Shown here: piece by piece, positions 1-6,729 of the stretch
How positions within the stretch are numbered: the stretch's first letter is position 1
How the letters are laid out: each line of letters opens with the position of its first letter
Source: an uncultured Eubacterium sp.
GTDB lineage: Bacteria > Bacillota > Clostridia > Peptostreptococcales > Anaerovoracaceae
NCBI GenBank assembly: GCA_905193765.1
Contig: CAJJPZ010000051.1
Span: forward strand, 1-13,606
Direction: 5' to 3'
DNA: 13,606 nucleotides
Notes under the pieces: generated by a model
The model's database searches: none
Told to the model about the DNA's origin: nothing
Seen by the model: only the letters and a program-made list of their open reading frames with translations
Made by a program: the position numbers and the translations under genes

Positions 1-381
1 CTTTGTTCTGTTTGCCGGTTTGAGAGGGCCTTTGCCTCCCGGACCGCCGACTGAAAGTTTTCTGGGTTTCTTAGCTTCGGATATCTTTTCTTTTACAGAT
101 CTGTGGTCTGCTTCAGATGAATGATGTCTCTGTGCGTGCGCACTTCCGCCGGCCGCTGCGCCGTTCTGAGCTGCAGACTGTTCTCTGTGTTTCTGAGATG
201 ATCTTCTGTGAGAAGATGAATTCCTTGTCTTTGAGGATCTCATTGCTCTTGTTCCCGAAGCATATGAGGACCCTGTATAGTCTGAAGATCCCTGCCCGGA
301 TCCGCCGCCCGGTGACGGGCTGTCGAACTGAGCAAAGAAATCGTCCATATCGTTTTTATGATTACTGTTATTGTTTGGCAA
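1..381 (-). CDS. Partial: basic disordered N-terminal tail, possibly of a class A penicillin-binding protein
   Basis: The minus strand is open without a stop for 127 codons from a TTG at 381-379 to the window edge. The start rests on an AGGAGG (390-395) placed 8 nt upstream of the TTG. The next candidate, ATG at codon 12 (348-346), has no ribosome binding site. The visible protein is low complexity: an Asn-rich start, then MDDFFAQFD, then Ser/Gly/Arg/His/Ala-rich stretches, then a Lys/Pro/Gly-rich part ending near GPGGKGPLKPANRTK at the edge. No folded domain or membrane segment is reached. Long hydrophilic cytoplasmic tails with a basic end just before a membrane anchor occur in clostridial class A penicillin-binding proteins, so that is the best guess. 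Other membrane-anchored envelope proteins are possible. The reading frame is well supported; the product is inference. Confidence 0.7.
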   Translation of the reverse strand, partial: MPNNNSNHKNDMDDFFAQFDSPSPGGGSGQGSSDYTGSSYASGTRAMRSSKTRNSSSHRRSSQKHREQSAAQNGAAAGGSAHAQRHHSSEADHRSVKEKISEAKKPRKLSVGGPGGKGPLKPANRTK

Positions 382-472
382 AATCTCTTCCTCCTGTGAA
401 AAAAGTGTGCATCCACGATAATTCGCGATATCGACACCAACGTTATTTTCTGATAAAAAACAGTTACAATTA

Positions 473-481
473 ATTATACCA
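473..481 (-). promoter_or_regulatory. Extended -10 promoter for the left-edge minus-strand gene
   Basis: On the minus strand there is a consensus TATAAT (plus 473-478) preceded by TGG, which gives the extended -10 form TGnTATAAT. No good -35 lies 17 bp upstream, which is typical of extended -10 promoters. Transcription would begin near 465 and give a leader of about 85 nt before the TTG start. Confidence 0.55.
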
Positions 482-562
482 TATAACCGTTCAAAAGTAA
501 AAAGAAGATAGTGTAAAGATTAGGTGTAAAATGCAAGCTATAAATTACATTAAAGCAAAATA

Positions 563-591
563 TTGACAAAATGTGATGGATGATATATCAT
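563..591 (+). promoter_or_regulatory. Sigma-A promoter of comEC
   Basis: A perfect -35 TTGACA (563-568), a 17-bp spacer and a -10 TATCAT (586-591, five of six consensus bases) lie upstream of comEC. The expected start of transcription is about 598, which leaves a leader of about 40 nt. Confidence 0.7.
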
Positions 592-636
592 TGAAACATA
601 CTTCTGCAAAAAGTTTGTCGCTACAGGTAAAGAATA

Positions 637-3006
637 ATGAGAAGACCTTTATGTTATTCAGCTGCAGCCGCTGCATTCGAGACAGCTGTATTTTATTTTC
701 TCGGGGCACCGGCAGCTGTCATGATCATAGTCCTGTGCGGGGTATCGGCTGTCGTGCTCTGCTCATGCGCCGGCAGGATCGCAGCAGACTGTCGTGAGGA
801 TGGGAAAAGGCCACTGACGGATATGGTCATAGTCGTTATGGCAAGCCTTGTCTGCGCTTTCTGCAACATGTGCAGTTATACCCAGAACGAGCGGGCTGCA
901 GAGAAAATGTTCGACAGTGTCAGCGAAGTTTCGGGCACAGTGCTTCAGCGTTCTGACAGAATATCTGCATCGGGCAGCAGCTATGTCCGGTACACAGTTA
1001 GTGTTTCAGAAGTGAACGGCAAATCATACAGCGGACGTCTGCATCTTATCGTAAACGACTATAGTGAAAATGCCGAAGGAATCGGCAGCGGGCCGGTGCC
1101 GGGCAATAAAATGACTGCTGCGGGAGAATGCAGCAGGGCGCAGGGCCGGAGGAATCCGGGATGCTTCGATTATGAACGCCACCTGAAAGCCTCAGGTATA
1201 TCGGGCGTGATGAAAGCTGCAGTATCTGTCGAAGACGACAGTACGGATCTGAGAAGCTTCCTTTATCATCTCAAACAGGATATGACCGGGTATATAAAGG
1301 AGTATTCGGATGAGGAAACGGCTGCTATGGTCAGCGGCATAATGTTCGGCGACAAAAGCATGATGGATGAAGACACACTGGAGACTTTCCAGAAAAACGG
1401 CACCGCACACATACTTGCAGTAAGCGGTATACATATCGGAATGATATACGGATTCCTGTCGTTCCTGTGGATATGGAGGAAAGGCAGAATATTTTTCTGC
1501 GCAATGAGTGCATTTTTCATATGCTATGTGATACTGGCAGATTTCTCACCATCAGTCATAAGGGCTGTTGTCATGATAGAGGCTCATATATTCGCGACAG
1601 TCACAAACAGGCGTTATGATCTTGATTCTGCAGCCTTTCTCACTGCACTGGGATCCATGTTCATGAATCCGATGCAGATCTTCCATACAGGATTCCAGAT
1701 GTCGTACCTGGCAGTGCTGACACTGTCGCTGGTGCTGCCGTATATACACAGATTCTACACAGGTGTGCTGTCCGCGGGAGCAGCGGTGCAGGCAGGTCTT
1801 CTGCCGTATATAATGTATGTGTTCAATTATGTATCGCTGATCTCTCTTATCGTCAATGTCCCGGTGATAATGCTGGCAGGGTTCATAGTGCCTCTGGGAC
1901 TGATATCTGCTGCCTTTTCGATGATATATGCCCCGCTGATGGCACCGGCAGCGGGCCTCCTGCGTCTGCTCTGCAGGGCGTTGACTTGGCTCAACGATAT
2001 GACATGTGCAGACGGTGTTACGGTATTCGATGTGAGGAGTCCGGATATCAGACTTGTGACAGCATATTATGTGATGATGTTCCTGTTCATGTCGGAAACG
2101 GGCCGGCTGCTGTTCATGAGACATGAAAAGAAGATACTGATACTCTGCGTTGTGCTTGTGATCACGGTGGTCCAGATATCGGGCATGTGTTGCAGCAACA
2201 AGTTCAGAAGGGCGGATCTTGTGTTTGTGGATGTGGGACAGGGAGCCTGTGTGCATCTCAGGACGTCAGGTGGCGATTATATGATAGACGGAGGCGGCAG
2301 CATAAATTATGATATGGGAAAGAAAACTCTGAAGCCGTATCTGCTGAAGAACGGCGTCAGGAAGCTGGACGGCGCATTCGTGACACATCTGCATACAGAT
2401 CATTATAAAGGCATTGCGGAGCTGTGCCGCCAGGGGATGGTCCGGAAACTCTATACATATGAAGGAAACAGGGGAAAGGAAGCACAGCTGACAAAAGATA
2501 CAGGGCTCAGCAGCGGAGATATCGTATACATACATAAAGGTCAGCGGATAATACTGGGAGATGATACATATGTGTATGTGCTCTGGCCTGAAGGCATATC
2601 CTGGGATCAGAACGAAGCGCCAGCTGACATTGCAGATGAAGATGAGAACGCATACAGCCTGATAATGAAAATAGTCCATGAGGGAAAAACAGTGATGATA
2701 ACAGGTGATATAGATTCGGAATGTCATGAAATGCTTGCAGGGATATATGGCGGACAGCTAAGTACGGACATACTGCAGGTAGCGCATCATGGCAGCAGAT
2801 ACAGTTTCAGCAGCAGGTTCACAGATGAGGCTTGCCCGTCTGCAGCTGTGTTCCAGGTAGGAAAAAACAACTACGGGCATCCCGATGAAGGCGTGATATC
2901 GGAATACAGATCAAGAGGCATGAGGATCTTTCGTAACGACCAGGATGGGGCAGTGGGATTCCGATGGAGCCGCGGCAGCGGGATCAGTACAATGACGGTC
3001 AGATGA
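637..3006 (+). CDS. comEC: ComEC/Rec2-family DNA internalization channel
   Basis: This 789-residue inner-membrane protein is expected to carry single-stranded DNA into the cytoplasm during transformation. The N-terminus has two hydrophobic helices (about 6-45 and 60-78). An extracellular DUF4131-like region follows and ends in the family motif RNPGCFDYERHLKASGI (about 172-188). The multi-helix Competence domain contains GTAHILAVSGIHIGM (about 254-268). The C-terminal third is a metallo-beta-lactamase-like domain with VDVGQGA, DGGG, the metal motif HLHTDH (584-589), ITGDID and VAHHGSR. Domain order and length fit full-length ComEC. The ATG is preceded by only a weak AGG (625-627), but the start sits directly before the first helix, as in relatives. 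In Bacillus subtilis comEC also precedes holA (yqeN). No other late competence gene is in the window, so transformability cannot be judged. Confidence 0.95.
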   Translation: MRRPLCYSAAAAAFETAVFYFLGAPAAVMIIVLCGVSAVVLCSCAGRIAADCREDGKRPLTDMVIVVMASLVCAFCNMCSYTQNERAAEKMFDSVSEVSGTVLQRSDRISASGSSYVRYTVSVSEVNGKSYSGRLHLIVNDYSENAEGIGSGPVPGNKMTAAGECSRAQGRRNPGCFDYERHLKASGISGVMKAAVSVEDDSTDLRSFLYHLKQDMTGYIKEYSDEETAAMVSGIMFGDKSMMDEDTLETFQKNGTAHILAVSGIHIGMIYGFLSFLWIWRKGRIFFCAMSAFFICYVILADFSPSVIRAVVMIEAHIFATVTNRRYDLDSAAFLTALGSMFMNPMQIFHTGFQMSYLAVLTLSLVLPYIHRFYTGVLSAGAAVQAGLLPYIMYVFNYVSLISLIVNVPVIMLAGFIVPLGLISAAFSMIYAPLMAPAAGLLRLLCRALTWLNDMTCADGVTVFDVRSPDIRLVTAYYVMMFLFMSETGRLLFMRHEKKILILCVVLVITVVQISGMCCSNKFRRADLVFVDVGQGACVHLRTSGGDYMIDGGGSINYDMGKKTLKPYLLKNGVRKLDGAFVTHLHTDHYKGIAELCRQGMVRKLYTYEGNRGKEAQLTKDTGLSSGDIVYIHKGQRIILGDDTYVYVLWPEGISWDQNEAPADIADEDENAYSLIMKIVHEGKTVMITGDIDSECHEMLAGIYGGQLSTDILQVAHHGSRYSFSSRFTDEACPSAAVFQVGKNNYGHPDEGVISEYRSRGMRIFRNDQDGAVGFRWSRGSGISTMTVR

Positions 3007-3048
3007 GGATAATGATCATGAGACGGCAGGAAGTATATGCACGAAACA

Positions 3049-3101
3049 CCTGTTGAAATCACAAGGATATTTAAGTATAATTATTAACTGTATTCAACAG
3101 G
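3049..3101. repeat. 9-bp perfect inverted repeat bracketing the holA promoter
   Basis: CCTGTTGAA (3049-3057) is matched by TTCAACAGG (3093-3101), with 35 nt between the arms. The left arm overlaps the -35 and the right arm lies just past the expected transcription start. No T-run follows, so it does not look like a comEC terminator. The placement would suit a paired operator. The sequence pairing is certain; the function is unknown. Confidence 0.5.
3053..3081 (+). promoter_or_regulatory. Sigma-A promoter of holA
   Basis: A -35 TTGAAA (3053-3058, five of six), a 17-bp spacer and a consensus -10 TATAAT (3076-3081) lie between comEC and holA. The expected start is about 3088, giving a leader of about 70 nt. 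holA therefore probably has its own transcription in addition to any read-through from comEC, after which no terminator is visible. Confidence 0.7.
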
Positions 3102-3105
3102 CATA

Positions 3106-3142
3106 CGGCAGATAGCAGGGTCAGTGAACTTTTTATCTGCCG
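3106..3142 (+). promoter_or_regulatory. Stem-loop in the holA leader, next to the ribosome binding site
   Basis: CGGCAGATA (3106-3114) pairs perfectly with TATCTGCCG (3134-3142) across a 19-nt loop. The right arm touches the ribosome binding site GGGAAAGG (3142-3149), so the hairpin could lower access to it. No known riboswitch was recognised. Confidence 0.45.
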
Positions 3143-3157
3143 GGAAAGGCAGCGGTG

Positions 3158-4228
3158 ATGGCATCAGGCTATTATAAAGAAAAAGAAAAGGAACATGCAT
3201 TCATAACGATAGAAAAAGATCTTAAATCGGGAAAGATACCAGAGGTGGTCCTGCTGTGCGGTAAAGAGGATTATCTGATAAGATGGTATACGGATGCTCT
3301 CGTCGACCGGTATGTTTCAGATGCATGCAGGGCTCTGGATCTTGTGGTGCTGGAGGAAGAGGATCTTTCTTTCGACAGGATACAGGAAAGTCTGGAAACA
3401 GTGAGTCTGATGTCCGAAAGAAAGGTTGTGGTCCTGCCCGGCTTTCTTCCGGCAGCAGGGCGAAAAATCAGGAATTTCCCGGAGGCTGATGTGAAAGCGC
3501 TGACGGAATATCTTCCCGATGTTCCTGAAGGCAGCCTTCTTATCATGACTGCTGCTGAGGATGAGGATACGAATCCGAAGAACAAGATCAGGACAGTTGC
3601 TGCGAAATGCGGCAGAGTGTACGACTTCCAGCCCCTTAATGATAAACTGCTCAGGAGTTTCATCGAAAAGCGGTTCCGAAGCGCAGGCAAGGTACATCGC
3701 ACGTCAGTGACAGACACGATAATAAATGCAAGCGGGTACGGCAACAAGGCTATAGAATACAATCTGTACAATCTTGAAAACGATCTTAAAAAGATAATAG
3801 CACATTCCTGTGGCGGCGAGATAACCGATGCGGACGTCATGTCGGTACTTTCGGTGAGTCCTGAGAACAATGTTTTCGCCATGCTGGATGCCATAGGCCG
3901 TAACAGGAAAGACGAGGCGTTCAGACTATTGCATAATCTGCTTGTTTCCGGTACGCCTGAGTTCGGTCTGGTTAAAATGATAACTAGTCAGATAGAACTT
4001 ATACTTTCGGTGAAAGAACTGAAGGAAGAGGGGAATTCACTTGCAGCCATACAGAAAAAACTGGGAGTCCATCAGTTCAGAGTCAAGAAAGCTATGGCTC
4101 TCACAGGCCGGTACAGCAGCGCACATCTGAAAAAAATACTGTCATCCGCCTATGATATAGACGAAAATATAAAGAGCGGCCTGTTTGACAGCACACTGGC
4201 GCTGGAGTTCTTCATCGCGAATATATAA
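3158..4228 (+). CDS. holA: DNA polymerase III subunit delta
   Basis: The protein (356 residues) is the clamp-loader delta subunit, which opens the sliding clamp (DnaN) during replication. Family-typical stretches are LLCGKEDYLIRWYTDAL near the N-terminus, a central SPENNVFAMLDAIGRN linking to the collar domain, and a C-terminal helical region with HQFRVKKAMAL and DENIKSGLFDSTLALEFFI. Length and layout match Firmicutes HolA (YqeN). ATG 3158 is preferred because GGGAAAGG ends 8 nt upstream; a GTG directly before it at 3155 is possible and would add one residue. The gene follows comEC as in B. subtilis, but rpsT, often next to holA there, is not in the window. The gene ends at a strong terminator and has its own promoter. 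Confidence 0.95.
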   Translation: MASGYYKEKEKEHAFITIEKDLKSGKIPEVVLLCGKEDYLIRWYTDALVDRYVSDACRALDLVVLEEEDLSFDRIQESLETVSLMSERKVVVLPGFLPAAGRKIRNFPEADVKALTEYLPDVPEGSLLIMTAAEDEDTNPKNKIRTVAAKCGRVYDFQPLNDKLLRSFIEKRFRSAGKVHRTSVTDTIINASGYGNKAIEYNLYNLENDLKKIIAHSCGGEITDADVMSVLSVSPENNVFAMLDAIGRNRKDEAFRLLHNLLVSGTPEFGLVKMITSQIELILSVKELKEEGNSLAAIQKKLGVHQFRVKKAMALTGRYSSAHLKKILSSAYDIDENIKSGLFDSTLALEFFIANI

Positions 4229-4238
4229 AACGATCTGT

Positions 4239-4271
4239 AAAAGGATATCATATGCATGATATCCTTTTTTT
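4239..4271 (+). terminator. Rho-independent terminator after holA
   Basis: A 13-bp perfect stem (4239-4251 with 4256-4268) closes a 4-nt loop, and a run of seven T spans 4265-4271. It begins 10 nt after the holA stop and separates holA from the downstream oxidoreductase operon. Confidence 0.85.
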
Positions 4272-4360
4272 GTTCGGCTTTTTTCCACATGATCCCTGTG
4301 GGATATCTGCCGGTTTCTTTCATTATTTTAATAAAATTATTTTCAAAATCTTAAGAACAG

Positions 4361-4389
4361 TTGCTTTTCAATCTCACATTTGATACAAT
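4361..4389 (+). promoter_or_regulatory. Promoter of the NuoE/NuoF/fusion operon
   Basis: The -10 is TACAAT (4384-4389, five of six), preceded by TGA, which gives an extended -10. A weak -35 TTGCTT (4361-4366) sits at 17-bp spacing. The expected start is about 4396, about 40 nt before the first gene. The rest of the 163-bp gap after the holA terminator is AT-rich and shows only a small CCACA/TGTGG hairpin at 4285-4301. Confidence 0.55.
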
Positions 4390-4434
4390 GAAGATGTTCG
4401 CATGATATGATATATTTAAGTTTAGGAGGAAAAA

Positions 4435-4968
4435 ATGAATAACAGAAGCTGCACTTGCGGTTGTTCCGACAGCAGGGAAGCTCAGTTCAGAGAGCTGAAG
4501 CCTGTTTTGGATCAATATGCTGAAGTGCCGGGGAGTTTGATTACCCTTTTACAGAAGACTCAGGATATTTATGGGTATCTTTCAGGTGATGCCATCAACT
4601 ACATATCCGAAGCCACAGGTATCAAACCCGCCAAAATTTATGGCGTGGCAACGTTCTATGCGCAGTTCAGACTGAAACCTATCGGCAAATATCTGATAAT
4701 GCTCTGTCAGGGAACTGCGTGTCACGTAAACGGCTCAGATATTATAGAAGAAGCTGTGTGCGAATATCTTGACATCGAGGACGGAGAAACAACTGAAGAC
4801 GGGATCTTTACACTCAATAATGTCGCTTGTCTGGGGTGCTGTTCACTGGCGCCTGTAATGATGATAAAGAGCTCTGACGGAGAAGAGACTTACGGTAATC
4901 TGACAAAGGATTCCGTTAAGGAAATACTTGCATCCATCAGAGGTCGTGAACAGGAGGTGACTGCATGA
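4435..4968 (+). CDS. nuoE: NuoE/HydC-like [2Fe-2S] thioredoxin-fold subunit of a NAD(P)H oxidoreductase
   Basis: This 177-residue protein belongs to the 24-kDa/NuoE family, which passes electrons to or from the flavin subunit in soluble hydrogenases, formate dehydrogenases and complex I. The four cluster ligands are Cys91 and Cys96 (CQGTAC) and Cys132 and Cys136 (CLGCC), with the same spacing as family NuoE. The helical N-terminal domain carries the usual IYGVATFYAQF. The very N-terminus has three extra cysteines (SCTCGC, residues 6, 8 and 10) of unknown purpose. AGGAGG (4424-4429) lies 5 nt before the ATG. The stop overlaps the next start by 4 nt (ATGA), a translational coupling that implies equal amounts of the two proteins. 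HydC of bifurcating hydrogenases is the equivalent name; the family is sure, the complex it serves is not. Confidence 0.93.
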   Translation: MNNRSCTCGCSDSREAQFRELKPVLDQYAEVPGSLITLLQKTQDIYGYLSGDAINYISEATGIKPAKIYGVATFYAQFRLKPIGKYLIMLCQGTACHVNGSDIIEEAVCEYLDIEDGETTEDGIFTLNNVACLGCCSLAPVMMIKSSDGEETYGNLTKDSVKEILASIRGREQEVTA

Positions 4969-6713
4969 GAGTCGTGATCGGACAGGGAAGCTGCGGCGTA
5001 GCTACGGGAGCGAAAAAGACTGCGGCGGAATTTGAGAGACTGATAGCTGAAAACGGTCTGGACGTCAGTGTGGATGTCACAGGCTGTGTAGGTACATGCT
5101 ATCTCGAACCTATCGCAGATGTTTACGAGAATGATGGCAGTTATACCAGGTATGTCAGAGTTCATCCCGAAAATGTCAGGAAAATAGTAGAAGAACATCT
5201 TGCAGGACATCATACCGTAGAGGAACAGGCTATATCGCCTGAGGACAGAGAATTCATAAACAAGCAGCACAGAGTAGTGCTGAGGAACTGCGGTCTGATA
5301 AACCCTGAAAACATAGATGATTATATATCGCTTGACGGATATAAGGCGGCTGAAAAAGTACTTACATCGATGAAACCGGAAAAAGTCATAGAGGAAATAA
5401 AAGTGTCCGGACTCAGGGGAAGAGGCGGCGCAGGTTTTCCGACGTGGTTCAAATGGGATGCAGCGAGAAAAAGCCAGGGAGAAGAAAAGTATCTGGTATG
5501 TAATGCCGATGAGGGGGATCCGGGTGCATTCATGGACAGATCAGTACTGGAGGGCGACCCTCACTCGCTTCTCGAAGGCATGCTCATCGGAGGATATGCC
5601 ATGGGTGCAAAGCATGGTGTCATATACTGCCGTGCAGAATATCCGCTGGCTATCAGGCGTCTTGAGATCGCAATGGTGCAGGCCAGAGAAAAAGGTTTTC
5701 TTGGCAAAAACATATTCGGATCAGGATTTGATTTCGACATATATATCAAAGCCGGTGCCGGTGCTTTCGTATGCGGTGAAGAGACCGCATTGATAGCGTC
5801 GCTGGAAGGCGAGAGAGGTATGCCGAGGCTAAAGCCTCCGTTTCCTGCGCAGAAAGGGTTCTGGCAGAAGCCTACGGATATAAACAATGTCGAGACTCTG
5901 GCAAATGTTCCATGGATAATCTTCAACGGTGGAGCTGCTTTCGGTGCGATGGGTACTGACAAAAGCAAGGGCACGAAAGTGTTCGCACTGGCCGGGAAGA
6001 TCAAAAAAGGCGGTCTGGTGGAAGTGCCTATGGGCCTTACACTCAGAGACGTCATATTCGGTATAGGCGGCGGAATAAAAAAAGATAAGAAATTCAAAGC
6101 CGTTCAGATGGGAGGTCCATCTGGAGGCTGTATACCGGCAGAACTTATCGATACACCGGTGACATATGAGGATATCAACGAGACTGGCGCTATCGTCGGA
6201 TCAGGCGGTATGATCGTAATGGATGAGGATACATGCATGGTGGACATGGCAAGGTATTTCCTGAATTTCACACGTGAAGAATCCTGCGGCAAATGTACAT
6301 ACTGCCGTGTGGGAACGAAGCGTATGCTGGAGATACTTGAACGTATCACAGAAGGCAAAGGCAGAGAAGGCGATATAGAACTTCTTGAGGAGCTGGCTGC
6401 AAAGATCAAGGACGGATCAATGTGCGGCCTGGGCCAGACTGCGCCTAATCCGGTGCTCACGACGATAAAGTATTTCAGGAATGAATACGAAGATCATATA
6501 TATAACGGAAAATGTACGGCAGGTTCATGCAAGGCGCTGGTATCCTACGATATCACAGACGCATGCAGGGGCTGTACGCTCTGTGCGAAAAAATGTCCTG
6601 TAGAAGCTATATCAGGTACGGTGAAAGAAAAGCATGCCATCGATCATGACAAGTGCATCAAGTGCGGCAAATGTATCGATGTATGCAAGTTCGGCGCTGT
6701 AGAAAAGAAATAG
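4965..6713 (+). CDS. nuoF: NuoF/HydB-like NADH-binding FMN flavoprotein with extra Fe-S domains
   Basis: This 582-residue cytoplasmic protein is the pyridine-nucleotide-oxidizing subunit of HydB/HndC-type complexes. Residues 1-80 form a thioredoxin-like [2Fe-2S] domain with Cys10, Cys41 and Cys45; only three of four usual ligands are obvious. The NADH/FMN core starts around GRGGAGFPT (152-160) and includes CGEETALIASLEG. An SLBB-type region follows, then the N3 [4Fe-4S] site (Cys441, Cys444, Cys447, Cys487). The C-terminus holds a two-cluster ferredoxin with Cys534/537/540/544 and Cys564/567/570/574. This order matches HydB-type rather than respiratory NuoF, which lacks the terminal ferredoxin. 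AGGAGG (4952-4957) sits 7 nt before the ATG inside the upstream gene. The 16-nt gap to the next gene supports one transcript. NADH is the likely substrate by family; NADPH use cannot be excluded. Confidence 0.93.
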   Translation: MRVVIGQGSCGVATGAKKTAAEFERLIAENGLDVSVDVTGCVGTCYLEPIADVYENDGSYTRYVRVHPENVRKIVEEHLAGHHTVEEQAISPEDREFINKQHRVVLRNCGLINPENIDDYISLDGYKAAEKVLTSMKPEKVIEEIKVSGLRGRGGAGFPTWFKWDAARKSQGEEKYLVCNADEGDPGAFMDRSVLEGDPHSLLEGMLIGGYAMGAKHGVIYCRAEYPLAIRRLEIAMVQAREKGFLGKNIFGSGFDFDIYIKAGAGAFVCGEETALIASLEGERGMPRLKPPFPAQKGFWQKPTDINNVETLANVPWIIFNGGAAFGAMGTDKSKGTKVFALAGKIKKGGLVEVPMGLTLRDVIFGIGGGIKKDKKFKAVQMGGPSGGCIPAELIDTPVTYEDINETGAIVGSGGMIVMDEDTCMVDMARYFLNFTREESCGKCTYCRVGTKRMLEILERITEGKGREGDIELLEELAAKIKDGSMCGLGQTAPNPVLTTIKYFRNEYEDHIYNGKCTAGSCKALVSYDITDACRGCTLCAKKCPVEAISGTVKEKHAIDHDKCIKCGKCIDVCKFGAVEKK

Positions 6714-6729
6714 GGGAGGAGGAAGAAGA

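Noticed and set aside
117..473. Plus-strand 118-codon frame near the left edge
   Set aside because: It overlaps the better supported minus-strand frame, which has a strong ribosome binding site and promoter; the plus frame has neither.
1552..2256. Minus-strand open frame of 234 codons, rich in His, Cys, Arg and Gln
   Set aside because: It lies wholly antisense to the membrane helices of comEC; its composition is what the reverse complement of hydrophobic codons gives, and it has no supported start.
3271..3894. Minus-strand open frame of 207 codons inside holA
   Set aside because: Antisense to a firmly identified gene, Ser/Arg-rich with no recognisable domain or ribosome binding site.
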